A stretch of DNA of 64,000 nt from assembly GCF_009687865.1 (NCBI RefSeq), contig NZ_BLAE01000051.1, forward strand, positions 1-64,000, read 5' to 3'. A program made the position numbers and the translations under genes. The notes beneath the pieces are model-generated. The model searched no databases, was not told where the DNA came from, and saw nothing but the letters and a program-made list of their open reading frames with translations. Source of the stretch: Acrocarpospora macrocephala (GTDB lineage: Bacteria; Actinomycetota; Actinomycetes; Streptosporangiales; Streptosporangiaceae). Within the stretch, counting starts at the first letter, position 1; every line of letters begins with the position of its first letter. Shown here piece after piece: positions 8,278-17,523 of this stretch.

Positions 8278-9132
8278 ATGGATGCTCGCGAGCTTGCCTA
8301 TTTTGTCGCGGTTGCCGAGGAGCTGAACTTCAGCCGGGCGGCGGAGCGCCTCGGTATCGCGCAGCCGCCTCTCTCCAGGGCCATCAAGCAGCTCGAACGT
8401 CGTTTGGGTGTCGTGTTGCTGGAGCGGACCAGCCGGAGGGTCGTGCTCACGGCGGCGGGGCAGGTGCTGCTCGATGAGGGGAGGAGGGCCCTGGACGGGC
8501 TGGCGGCGGCAGCGCGTCGTGCTCAGCGGGCGGGGCGGCAGGATCCCCGGCTGGTTCTGGTGACGAAAGCCGTCGGCGATGGTGGCATGATGCCGGACAT
8601 CCTGGCCGCCTACGAGCGCGAGCCAGACGCGATCCCGGTCGAGGTGCTGTTCTGCGGGTTCGGCGAGCACGTGGCCCTGCTGCGCGGCGGGTTCGCCGAC
8701 GTCGGGCTGGTGCATGGTCAGCCTGACCTGACCGGGCTCGACTCGGAGGACTTGCTGGTCGAGGGCCAGGTTGTCGTCCTGCCGGTCCGGCATCGGCTGG
8801 CCGGCCATGAGGCGGTGACCTTGGCGGACCTGGAAGGTGAGGTCTTGCCGCGCTGGGTGGGCCTGTCCCAGGACGGCGGCCCCGAAGTGCGTGACGCCGG
8901 GCAGCTGATGCAGCTCATCGTGATGGGGCGGACCATCGCTGTCCTGCCGGAGTCCGCTCGTGCCTACCTGGGCGGCGACGTGGTGTGCGTGCCCGTCCTC
9001 GACGCGCCGCCGATCACCATGATGATCGCCTGGCCGGAGCAGAGCCGGTCGCCGGCCCTGGCCGCTTTCGTCCGCGCGGCGACCGACGTGGCCGCCCACC
9101 GGAAGCCGTCCTTTCAGCAGGTGGGCCGGTAG
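8278..9132 (+). CDS. LysR-family transcriptional regulator
   Basis: 284 residues. Residues 1-60 are the winged helix (ELAYFVAVAEELNFSRAAERLGIAQPPLSRAIKQLE), followed by a LysR co-inducer domain (VLVTKAVGDGGMM, GFGEHVALLRGGFADVGLV). ATG 8278 follows GGGGGT. The divergent SDR begins about 70 nt away, so it likely controls the SDR-F420 pair and itself from this gap. Its last 19 nt overlap the end of the large SARP gene, tail to tail. Confidence 0.92.
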   Translation: MDARELAYFVAVAEELNFSRAAERLGIAQPPLSRAIKQLERRLGVVLLERTSRRVVLTAAGQVLLDEGRRALDGLAAAARRAQRAGRQDPRLVLVTKAVGDGGMMPDILAAYEREPDAIPVEVLFCGFGEHVALLRGGFADVGLVHGQPDLTGLDSEDLLVEGQVVVLPVRHRLAGHEAVTLADLEGEVLPRWVGLSQDGGPEVRDAGQLMQLIVMGRTIAVLPESARAYLGGDVVCVPVLDAPPITMMIAWPEQSRSPALAAFVRAATDVAAHRKPSFQQVGR

Positions 9133-12100
9133 TCCTCGGTCGGGAGGTAGGTGGCCCACTCGTTCTGGGTGAGGTCGCGGCCGATCTCCCGGCAGAGCTT
9201 CCCGATCATCGAATCGGGCTGCAGCGACCAGTGGATGATCTTGCCGTCGTCCCCTCCGGAGATCAGGTCGTCGTCGCCGCTGAAGGCCAGGCCCTTGATC
9301 GCGCCCGTGTGGCCGGTGAGGGTGGCCGTCAGCGTGCTGGACGGGACGTCCCAGATGGTGATCGTGCGATCGTCGCCCGCGGCCGCGAGCGTGTGGCCGC
9401 CGGGGCTGAAGGCGAGGGCCTGGATCGGGGCGGTGTGCCCGGTGAGCGTGGCGTGCAGGCTTCCGGTCCGCGTGTCCCACAGTCTGACGGTCCGATCGGC
9501 CCCCGCCGTGGCGATCAGCTTGCCGTCCGGGCTGAAGGCGACGTCGAGCACCGACCCCTGCCTGGTCCTGAAGTCGTGGACCGCCCGATTCCGGGCCAGG
9601 TCCCAGACGATGAGATTTCCGGCGGGGTCGGTGCTGGCGAGCAGCGGTTCGCGCGGGCTGAACGCCAGCGCGGAAGCGATGTACGCGGGACCAGGAAACG
9701 GCACCTCGCGAACATCATGGGCATCGTGAACGTCCCACCGGATCCGCCCGAGCGCGGCCGCCGCGAGAAAGCGCCCCTGCGGATCGAAGTCGATGTCGGT
9801 GGAGGCGCCGAGCCCGTTGTACGACATCGAGGCGAGCTTCCGCCTCCCATCGATGTCCCAGACGATGACCGTGTGGCTGCGGGTGATGGCCGCGAGCCGG
9901 TGACCGTCCGGGCTGAACGCGACAGCCCGGACGTGATCGGGATGCTCGCCGAGCGTGGCGATCGGGTTCCCGTACAAGTCCCACAACCGGACGGTCCCGT
10001 CGCTGCTCGCCGATGCGACGATCCGGCCATCCGGGCTGACCCGGACGTCGTTCACGGCCCCGCTGTGCCCGCTGAACGGCGGCCGGGCCCGCTCGCGGAC
10101 CACGATGGTCCGCCCGAAGCCGGCCGAGGCGAGCATCGAGCCGTCGGCGCTGAAGGCGAGGGACAACGTTTCGGTGATGCTTCTGTCCTGGTAGGTCTCG
10201 ACGGTCTGGCGTCGCGCGATGTCCCAGACGGTGATCAGGCCGTTCTCGTCGGCGACGGCGATCCGGCCGGCGACTGGAGCGGACATGTCCCAGGCGTATG
10301 GCGACCGTTTGGGCAGCTCGGACAGCAGAGTCGCACCGTCGTGATCGATCTTCCAGAACCCTATCCCGTGAAAGGGCGAGGCCGTGGCGAGGGTGCCGGT
10401 CGTGGCATCGAAGGCCACCCGGTGGACATGCTCGGGGCCGAAAGCGGCGATCTTCGCCCTGGAGGCGAGATCCCACACGACGGCTTTCTCCAATCCGCCG
10501 GTGGCCGACACCAGAAATGCCTGGTCGGGACTGAACGCCAGCGCCGCGATCTCTTCCCGGTGCCCCTTCAGCGTGTACCGGTTCCCGCTGGGCAGGTCCC
10601 ACACCTCGAACGCGCCCTCGCCCACGCCGAAGGCGATCTTCTTGCCGTCCGGGCTCAGCGTCAGCGCGTCGGTGAGCTTGTCTGCTGTCCGCCGGAACAC
10701 CGGCCGGCCGGTGCCCAGATCCCACACGAACACCGAGCCCTTGGTCGCCTCGACACCCGGTTCCCTGGCGATGGAGGCCAGCAGCTTGCCGTCGCTGCTG
10801 AAGGCCACCTTCCTCGCGTACACGCCTGCCGTCCCGGCGAGTTCCGCGTGCTCGACGAAGCTCGCGACGCGCGTGCCGCGGCGTGGATCCCAGAGGGTGA
10901 TCACCCCGTCGGTGCCCGCCGAGGCCAGCCGCGAGCCGTCCGGGCTGAACCCCACCCCGAAGATCACCGGCCCGTCGGCGTTGAGCTCGATCCGGCGGGG
11001 CGCCGCGGCCGACTGGCTCAGCAGGCCGCCTCGCGTCTCGGTCCCCGGATTGAGCCGGAACGCGGTGATCGCCAGCAGCCCGGCCAGATCGGGATCGGTG
11101 CCGAGGAGCGATTGGGCCTTCAACGCCAGCTGCCCGGACAGGGCGACCAGCTGCTGGTGCCTGGCCTCCTGCCCTTGCCGTACGGCTACCGCCCCGCCGA
11201 GCAGGGCCAGCAGGAAGAGCGCGGCCATCCCGGCCAGCAGGCGCTGCAAGAGCCGGGTACGGCGCCTGGTCGCGGTGCGCTCGCTCTCCTCCAGCGCGCC
11301 GCTGTCCCGCAGGAAGGCGCTCTCGACGTTGTTCAGCTCCTGCGGGTGATCCTCCGCCCAGGTCCTGGCGGCCAGCAGCTGGACGCCTCGATACAGCGCT
11401 CCGGAATCGCGCCCCAGCTCCTGCCACGTCTGCGCGGCGTCGGTGAGCCGCCGGTGCACGAACAGGTTCTCGCGGTCGTCGGTCAGCCAGCGGTGCAGCC
11501 GGGGCCAGGCTCGGATCAGCGCTTCGTGCGCCACATCCACCGTGCCCTCGCTGAGGACTATCAGCCGCGCGGCCGCGAGCCGGTCCAGCACGCCGGAGGT
11601 GAGCTCGTGGTCGGCCAGGCCGACGAGCTCGGTCCGGGAGATGGGCCGCCTGGTGTCCTCGGTGCCGTCCCCGAGCGCGGTCAGCCGCACGAAGATCCGG
11701 CGCGCGGCCTGCTGCTCCGGAGAGGCGAGCTCGTCGTAGACGCGTTCCGCGCTCTGCGCGATGGCTCCGCGTACTCCGCCCGCCGCCTGGTAGGCCGACA
11801 GCGTGAGACTCGGTCCTGTGCGGTTCCGCCAGGTCTCCAGTAGCGCGTGCGAGACCAGCGGCAGGCAGCCAGGTTCCTCGGCGGCGTCGGCCAGGACCGT
11901 GGCCAGCAGGCTGGGTTCCACGGTGAGGCCCGCCTGCGCGGCAGGCCGTACCACGATCTCCTGCAGGTCAGCGGGCGACATCGGTCCGACGAGCAGCTGG
12001 GCTTCGCCGCCCAGCGCCTCGACCAGGGCGGGATGCTGGGTCAGGTGGGCAAGGAAGTCGGCCCGTACGCCGAGGACGAGAACGGTGCCCGACAGGCTCA

Positions 12101-13268
12101 GCAGGGACTCGACGAACTGGCGCCGCTCCCCGTCGTCGGCGCACAGCGTGAAGATCTCCTCGAACTGGTCCACCACCAGCAGCGGGCGGCCGTTCAGGGC
12201 GGCGCTCAAGGCGGCGGGGTCGTCGCGGAGCTCTTTGGGATCGTCGCTGGACACCTTCGCCACCACGTCGGCCAGCGTGTCCATCGGGTGCTCGCCCGGC
12301 GTCATGATCAGCCCTTGGCCGTACGTGCCCAGCAGCCCGGCGCGCAGCAGCGAGGACTTTCCGCTGCCCGACGCCCCGAACACGCCGACCACCGGCAGGC
12401 GGCCGACCAGGTCGTGGAGCCGGTCGATCAGGTGGGAGCGGCCGAAGAACCACGCTTCGTCCTCCGGCTGGAACGCCATCAGACCCCGGTACGGGCAGTC
12501 GTCCGCCTCCTGTGGCGGCTGACCTAAGGCGGGAAGGAGTTCCGCGTCACCGCGGAGCATCGCCTCGTGCAGGCGCTGGAGCACCGGGCCGGGTTCGATG
12601 CCGAGCTGAGCGTGCAGCAGATCGCGGGTCTCCCGGAAGACCTCCAGCGCCTCGACCTGGCGGCCGGACCGGTACAGCGCGAGCATGAGGTGCCCGCGTA
12701 GGCTCTCCCGGTAGGGGTGCTCCCGGGTGAGATCGGCCAGCTCGGCGGCCACCTCGACGTGCCCGCCCAGACCGAGATCGGCCTCCGCCAGCCGCTCGTG
12801 CACGGTGAGCCGCGCCTCTTCCAGCCGCCGGGCCTCCTCCGTGATGAGCGCGCAGTCGCCGAACTCCGCGAACGCCGGCCCCCGCCACAGGTTCAGCGCC
12901 GCGCGCAGCCGGTCCCGGGCCGATTCGAGATCGCCGCGGTCCAGCGCCGCGTTCCCCTGCGCCGCCAGGCTGCGGAAACGCGTCGCGTCGAGCGCGTCGG
13001 TGATGATCGCGTACCCGCCCGGCCGACCGGCCAGGACGTCGGCGCCGAACGTCCGTCGCAGCTGGTGGGCGTAAAGGTGGATGTTGCGGCGCGCGGACGC
13101 GGGCGGCTGGTCACCCCAGACGGCGGTGATCAGCCAGTCGATCGACACCGGCTGGCCGGCCTTGGACAGCAGAGCGGCCAGGGTGAGCTGCAGTTTTGGT
13201 GCTCCACCGACCGGAGTCAGCTGACCGTCCCGGGAGACGCTCAGCGGTCCGAGAACGTGAAATTCCAC
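9114..13268 (-). CDS. AfsR/SARP-type regulator fused to STAND NTPase, membrane helix and WD40 propellers
   Basis: 1384 residues. Order: OmpR-type winged helix (1-95), BTAD (about 100-245), novel-STAND NTPase with Walker A GASGSGKSS (near 298) and Walker B VVDQFEEIF (near 366), a helix-rich arm, one hydrophobic segment LLAGMAALFLLALLGGAVAV (near 680), then 14 WD40-like repeats (about 755-1370; SPDGK...VWDL type), enough for two seven-bladed propellers. Such proteins control secondary metabolism or development. The predicted membrane helix implies that the DNA-binding head acts from the membrane inner face. GTG 13268 follows GGAG. Confidence 0.88.
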   Translation of the reverse strand: MEFHVLGPLSVSRDGQLTPVGGAPKLQLTLAALLSKAGQPVSIDWLITAVWGDQPPASARRNIHLYAHQLRRTFGADVLAGRPGGYAIITDALDATRFRSLAAQGNAALDRGDLESARDRLRAALNLWRGPAFAEFGDCALITEEARRLEEARLTVHERLAEADLGLGGHVEVAAELADLTREHPYRESLRGHLMLALYRSGRQVEALEVFRETRDLLHAQLGIEPGPVLQRLHEAMLRGDAELLPALGQPPQEADDCPYRGLMAFQPEDEAWFFGRSHLIDRLHDLVGRLPVVGVFGASGSGKSSLLRAGLLGTYGQGLIMTPGEHPMDTLADVVAKVSSDDPKELRDDPAALSAALNGRPLLVVDQFEEIFTLCADDGERRQFVESLLSLSGTVLVLGVRADFLAHLTQHPALVEALGGEAQLLVGPMSPADLQEIVVRPAAQAGLTVEPSLLATVLADAAEEPGCLPLVSHALLETWRNRTGPSLTLSAYQAAGGVRGAIAQSAERVYDELASPEQQAARRIFVRLTALGDGTEDTRRPISRTELVGLADHELTSGVLDRLAAARLIVLSEGTVDVAHEALIRAWPRLHRWLTDDRENLFVHRRLTDAAQTWQELGRDSGALYRGVQLLAARTWAEDHPQELNNVESAFLRDSGALEESERTATRRRTRLLQRLLAGMAALFLLALLGGAVAVRQGQEARHQQLVALSGQLALKAQSLLGTDPDLAGLLAITAFRLNPGTETRGGLLSQSAAAPRRIELNADGPVIFGVGFSPDGSRLASAGTDGVITLWDPRRGTRVASFVEHAELAGTAGVYARKVAFSSDGKLLASIAREPGVEATKGSVFVWDLGTGRPVFRRTADKLTDALTLSPDGKKIAFGVGEGAFEVWDLPSGNRYTLKGHREEIAALAFSPDQAFLVSATGGLEKAVVWDLASRAKIAAFGPEHVHRVAFDATTGTLATASPFHGIGFWKIDHDGATLLSELPKRSPYAWDMSAPVAGRIAVADENGLITVWDIARRQTVETYQDRSITETLSLAFSADGSMLASAGFGRTIVVRERARPPFSGHSGAVNDVRVSPDGRIVASASSDGTVRLWDLYGNPIATLGEHPDHVRAVAFSPDGHRLAAITRSHTVIVWDIDGRRKLASMSYNGLGASTDIDFDPQGRFLAAAALGRIRWDVHDAHDVREVPFPGPAYIASALAFSPREPLLASTDPAGNLIVWDLARNRAVHDFRTRQGSVLDVAFSPDGKLIATAGADRTVRLWDTRTGSLHATLTGHTAPIQALAFSPGGHTLAAAGDDRTITIWDVPSSTLTATLTGHTGAIKGLAFSGDDDLISGGDDGKIIHWSLQPDSMIGKLCREIGRDLTQNEWATYLPTEDYRPTC

Positions 13269-13499
13269 TCAACTCCGCCCCCATCGGATACCGCATGAAG
13301 AATCCTGGACGCTGACCGGGTCTGTCAATCGGTTCGATCATGCGACGAGGGCTACTGGCGGAAGAAAGATCTGATCCGATACCGTCCAGCACGGTAGGCC
13401 GCTTCCGGTCGCCATGATGTTCCCGAGATAGCCGAACTCCTGGCGCGAGATGTGCCACCGTAACGCCGTACCAACGCTTCCACCAGAGGTCAAGGATTA

Positions 13500-15095
13500 A
13501 TGCTGCCCACCACCAGACGTGGATTTCTCGCGGGCACCGGAGGCCTGGTCGCGGCCGGGCTCACCTCCGCGAGCGCGGCCGAGACAGCGGCGGCGAAAGG
13601 CCGCACCCCGCGCAACTTCGTCATCATCCTCGCTGACGACATGGGCTGGGGTGAGATCGGACCCTACGGGCAGCAGAAGATCGTGACTCCCCACCTCGAC
13701 CGGCTGGCGGCCGAGGGCGTCCGGTTCACCAGCGCGTACGCCGGGTCTTCGCTGTGCGCGCCGTCCCGCTGCGCGCTGCTGACCGGCCTGCACGCCGGCC
13801 ACGGAACCGTACGCGAGAATCCGGAGGGCGGGCCGCAGCGTTCCCTCGTCGCCGCCGACCTCACGTTCGCGGAGCTGGCCAGGATGGCCGGGTATCGGAC
13901 GGCCTGCATAGGCAAGTGGGGGTTCGGCCCCGAGGCGCCGGGCCAGGTCTCTCATCCCAATGTCCGGGGATTCGACGAGTTCTTCGGCTATATCACCCAC
14001 GCCCACGCCCATCAGTATTTTCCGTCCTACCTCTGGCACAACCGGGAGAAGGTCGCGCTCGACGGCAAGACGTACGCGCCGGATCTGTTACGCGACAAGG
14101 CCGTCGCCTTCATCAAGGAGGCCGACGACCGCCCTTTTCTGCTGCACTTCGCCACCATCCTTCCGCACTCGCCGAGCCAGGTGCCCGGCGACAGCGGCCG
14201 GTACGCGAATGAGCCGTGGACCCGTCCCAACCGCCGCCACGCCGCCCAGGTGACCTGGCTGGACTCGCACGTCGGCGACATCGTGCGCGCGCTCCACGAG
14301 GCCGGAGTGGCGGACGAGACGCTGGTGCTGTTCACTGCCGACAACGGGCCGCACCACGAGAAGGGCGTCGACCCGGCGATCTTCAACTCCAACGGGCCGT
14401 TCCGCGGGGTCAAGCGCCAGCTCTACGACGGCGGCATCCGGGTGCCCATGATCGCCTGGTCGCCGTCCCTCACCGCGAAGGTCGTCCACGAGCCCGTGGC
14501 GTTGTGGGACATCCTGCCGACGCTGGCCGATTTCGCGGGTGTCCCCGCTCCGGCCAACCTGGACGGGAAGTCGTTCCGCGGCTTGCTGACCGGCGGGCGA
14601 TATTCCGGACATGCGTTCCTGGTGTGGAACCGGCCGCGCAAGATGCAGGCGATCAGGCGCGGTCACTGGAAGCTGATCCGCTTCGCGCCGAACATCGCCG
14701 GGGCCGGGCCGGAAGGCCGCATCGAGCTCTACGACCTGCGCGGTGACCGCGGTGAGCGGCACGACGTCTCCGCGCGCAATCCGCAGCTGGTCGCCGAGCT
14801 CGTCGATCTCCTGGATGGGTCGATCGGGGACGATCCGCGGGTGCCGTACGGGCTGGAGGTGCGGGAGGAGGGGAGCGAGGTGATGGTGACCCTGCACAAC
14901 GGTTCGGCGTCGCCGTGGCGGAACGTGCGGCTGAGCCTGGACACCTTCGAGAGTGAGCGTACGGATGCGCTGGAACCCGGGGCGGCGCTTACGGTGACGT
15001 TCACCTTCGCCGGGGACGCCGGGAGAGGTCCCCGTCTCGCCCGCGCGAGATTCACCGCGAACGGCCGGAAGGTGACGTTCCAGGCGAAGGCATAG
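13500..15095 (+). CDS. Secreted arylsulfatase-type sulfatase (Tat substrate)
   Basis: 531 residues. Begins MLPTTRRGFLAGTGG, a twin-arginine signal ending near ASAA. Metal residues are D46-D47 (LADDMG) and a later TADNGPHHE. The formylglycine site is Cys86 in CAPSRCALLTG, the C-x-P-S-R signature of type I sulfatases, so an FGly-generating enzyme is needed. The C-terminal region past about residue 440 looks like an added beta domain (EVREEGSEVMVTLHNG). It probably removes sulfate esters from polysaccharides outside the cell. The 231-nt gap from the divergent SARP gene holds its promoter; nothing else was recognised there. Confidence 0.9.
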   Translation: MLPTTRRGFLAGTGGLVAAGLTSASAAETAAAKGRTPRNFVIILADDMGWGEIGPYGQQKIVTPHLDRLAAEGVRFTSAYAGSSLCAPSRCALLTGLHAGHGTVRENPEGGPQRSLVAADLTFAELARMAGYRTACIGKWGFGPEAPGQVSHPNVRGFDEFFGYITHAHAHQYFPSYLWHNREKVALDGKTYAPDLLRDKAVAFIKEADDRPFLLHFATILPHSPSQVPGDSGRYANEPWTRPNRRHAAQVTWLDSHVGDIVRALHEAGVADETLVLFTADNGPHHEKGVDPAIFNSNGPFRGVKRQLYDGGIRVPMIAWSPSLTAKVVHEPVALWDILPTLADFAGVPAPANLDGKSFRGLLTGGRYSGHAFLVWNRPRKMQAIRRGHWKLIRFAPNIAGAGPEGRIELYDLRGDRGERHDVSARNPQLVAELVDLLDGSIGDDPRVPYGLEVREEGSEVMVTLHNGSASPWRNVRLSLDTFESERTDALEPGAALTVTFTFAGDAGRGPRLARARFTANGRKVTFQAKA

Positions 15096-15101
15096 CCCTA
15101 G

Positions 15102-15173
15102 CGAAAGTTTCGGGGCACCGGGCTGCGCAGCGGGAACGTCCTTTGCATTCAGCTAGTTTCCGAAATGTTTCGG
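15102..15173. promoter_or_regulatory. Two CGAAA/TTTCG palindromes upstream of the glucuronoyl esterase
   Basis: CGAAAGTTTCG (15102-15112) and CCGAAATGTTTCGG (15160-15173) are near-perfect palindromes, with a third weaker copy, GAAACATTTCG, at 15216-15226. The CGAAA-N-TTTCG type is known upstream of Streptomyces xylanase genes as a regulatory inverted repeat. Placed 70-190 nt before a hemicellulose-active esterase, they are probably binding sites of a xylan-responsive regulator not present in this window. Confidence 0.62.
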
Positions 15174-15297
15174 CTTTGCCATGGGCATATTTCCAGCTCA
15201 GGAGCGCGGCATGAAGAAACATTTCGACGCCTGCGTTGACGTGTTTCGAACGGATTCCCAGACTGATCGCGAACACCCACCCGGAAGGGAGAGCCTA

Positions 15298-17484
15298 GTG
15301 ATCACCAGCTTAGGTCGCTCTAGGATCCGCTCGAAGGTCGTCGCGCTGACGGTGGCGGCGACGCTCTCGATCGCTGGAGCGGTAGCCCTGGTCTCCACCG
15401 AGGCCGCCGCGGCTGTTGGAGTGGAAAACGAAGGTGCCGACTGCACCGTGCCCGCCCTGCCCAGCGAAGGATCTTTGCCCACCAACTCCAGGCTCCCCGA
15501 TCCCTTCAGGAAGCTGGACAATACCCGCATCTCCACTAAGTCCGACTGGCGCTGCCGACGCGAAGAGATCAAGAGGCTGGCGGAGCGCTTCGTTTACGGC
15601 GAGAAGCCCGGAAAGCCGACAAGCGTCACGGGAACGGTCTCGAACACCAGCATCACCGTGAACGTGAACCACAACGGCAGGAGTTCCAGCTTCTCGGCGA
15701 GCGTCTCACTGCCGAGCGGTACCGGACCTTTCCCGGCCGTCGTTGTCTATGGCGGATTTGGCGCGGACACGGCCGCCATCCGAGCGGCCGGCGCCGCCGT
15801 CATCAGCTACGACCCCTACGTGGTCGGACGCGAGGGCACCCCACGGAACAACAAGCAAGGCGCGTTCTACAGCATCTACGGCAACACCAGCAGCACCGGG
15901 CTGCTCGTCGCCTGGGGCTGGGGGGTGAGCCGGATCATCGACGTCATCGAGCAGTCGGGTGGCAACATTCTCAAAGCGGACGCGACCGGCGTCACGGGAT
16001 GCTCGCGGTTCGGCAAGGGTGCTTTCGTGGCCGGTGCGTTCGATCAGCGCATCGCGTTGACCATGCCGATCGAGTCGGGTAGCGCCGGTGTTCCCATCTT
16101 CCGTGGGATCCCCGGGGAAGGTGCCCAGAGCCTGAGCAGCGCCTACGGCGAGCAGCCGTGGTTTGGCGACGCGTTCGGCTCCTTCACGGGCAGCCCGAAC
16201 AGGCTTCCCGTGGACACGCATGAAACGGTGGCCATGATCGCGCCGCGAGGGTTGTTCATCATGGACAACCCGCACATCGCCAACCTGGGCCCCCGGTCCG
16301 CGAGTGTGGCGGCCCTGGGCGGCGCCGAGGTCTACAAGGCGCTCGGCGCGGGCGAGAACATCACCTACTGGTCCGACGTCGCGGACGGCACCCACTGCGC
16401 CAACAGGGCTGAATGGCGGACCCCGCTGCAGCAGAACATCCAGAAGTTCCTGCTGAAGACGGGCAACGCTCCTGGCGCGATCAGGATCTCGTCCAGGGCG
16501 CAGGGCAACCTGGCCGACTGGCGGGACTGGACGACGCCGACCCTCAGCGACTCCACCCCGAACCCGACCGACACCACCCCGCCGAGCACCCCGGGCACCC
16601 CGACCGCGTCCGGTGTGACCGCCACCAGCGCCACCCTGACCTGGGGCGCCTCCACCGACCAGGGCGGTTCCGGCCTGGCGGGTTACAACCTCTACCGCGA
16701 GCAGGGCACGACCGACCCGCAGATCGGCCAGTCCACCACCAACTCCACCATCCTGACCGGGCTGACCGCGAACACCCAGTATCAGGTGTACGTCCGGGCC
16801 CGGGACGGCGCGGGCAACCTGTCGGGCAACTCCGCCCTGGTCACCTTCACCACGGCCGCCACCGGAGGCGACACCTCGCCGCCGACGGCCCCGGCCGGGC
16901 TCGCGGCCTCGGGGACCACGTCCACCAGCACGAACCTCGCCTGGACGGCCTCGACCGACGACACCGGCGTGAGCGGTTACGACATCCTGCGCGCCCCCGG
17001 CGCCACCGGCGGCACGTTCACCCAGGTCGGCACCTCGGCCACGACCTCGTTCGGCGACACCGGCCTGACCGCCAGCACCACCTACCGTTACCAGGTCAGG
17101 GCGCGGGACGCCGCGGGCAACATCTCGCCGGTCTCCAACACCGCCCAGATCACCACCCTGCCCGGCACGTCCACCGGGACCTGTTCGGCTGTCGCGACCG
17201 TACAGACCCAGTGGAGCAACGGGTACGTGATCCAGCCGCTGACCATCACCAACACCAGCACCTCGACGATCACCGGCTGGACGGCCACGTTCACCCTGCC
17301 GGCCGGGCACACCCTGACCGGCTCGTGGAACGGCACCGTCACCGTCAGCGGGCAGACCGTGACCATCAGGAACGTCGGTCACAACGGCACTCTCGCTCCT
17401 GGAGCCAGCACGACCAGCGTCGGCTTCCAGGCGAGCCGCCCGAACGGCAACACCGCTCTCCCGTCCGGCTACACCTGCGCCTGA
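15298..17484 (+). CDS. Secreted glucuronoyl esterase (CE15) with two FN3 domains and CBM2
   Basis: 728 residues. Sec-type signal RSKVVALTVAATLSIAGAVA, cleaved near AAAA. The catalytic domain (about 45-400) has the CE15 nucleophile motif GCSRFGKG (Ser236) and catalytic His366 in GTHCAN; E-S near TMPIES fits the acid. These enzymes cut ester links between lignin alcohols and 4-O-methylglucuronate side chains of xylan. Ser/Thr/Pro-rich linkers join two fibronectin type III modules (about 425-610), then a C-terminal family-2 cellulose-binding module ending in Cys. GTG 15298 follows GGAAGGGA; an earlier ATG at 15181 overlaps the operator region. Confidence 0.9.
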   Translation: MITSLGRSRIRSKVVALTVAATLSIAGAVALVSTEAAAAVGVENEGADCTVPALPSEGSLPTNSRLPDPFRKLDNTRISTKSDWRCRREEIKRLAERFVYGEKPGKPTSVTGTVSNTSITVNVNHNGRSSSFSASVSLPSGTGPFPAVVVYGGFGADTAAIRAAGAAVISYDPYVVGREGTPRNNKQGAFYSIYGNTSSTGLLVAWGWGVSRIIDVIEQSGGNILKADATGVTGCSRFGKGAFVAGAFDQRIALTMPIESGSAGVPIFRGIPGEGAQSLSSAYGEQPWFGDAFGSFTGSPNRLPVDTHETVAMIAPRGLFIMDNPHIANLGPRSASVAALGGAEVYKALGAGENITYWSDVADGTHCANRAEWRTPLQQNIQKFLLKTGNAPGAIRISSRAQGNLADWRDWTTPTLSDSTPNPTDTTPPSTPGTPTASGVTATSATLTWGASTDQGGSGLAGYNLYREQGTTDPQIGQSTTNSTILTGLTANTQYQVYVRARDGAGNLSGNSALVTFTTAATGGDTSPPTAPAGLAASGTTSTSTNLAWTASTDDTGVSGYDILRAPGATGGTFTQVGTSATTSFGDTGLTASTTYRYQVRARDAAGNISPVSNTAQITTLPGTSTGTCSAVATVQTQWSNGYVIQPLTITNTSTSTITGWTATFTLPAGHTLTGSWNGTVTVSGQTVTIRNVGHNGTLAPGASTTSVGFQASRPNGNTALPSGYTCA

Positions 17485-17489
17485 TTCTC

Positions 17490-17523
17490 CTGACCCACCC
17501 ACACCCCGGTGTGGGTGGGTCAG
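17490..17523. terminator. Strong bidirectional terminator hairpin
   Basis: A 16-bp perfect inverted repeat, arms 17490-17505 and 17508-17523 with a 2-nt spacer (stem CTGACCCACCCACACC). It begins 6 nt after the esterase stop and contains the stop codon of the convergent CitE-like gene, so it can serve both transcripts. Confidence 0.85.

Noticed and set aside
7063-9480. 805-residue minus-strand frame ending in the F420 oxidoreductase
   Set aside because: Only the last 134 residues show family motifs. The rest is antisense to LysR and out of frame with the SDR; GTG 7467 has the coupled GTGA.
8985-11843. 952-residue plus-strand open frame
   Set aside because: Antisense to the SARP-WD40 gene. 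Its composition (RP/GD-rich, no motif) is that of a GC-rich shadow frame.
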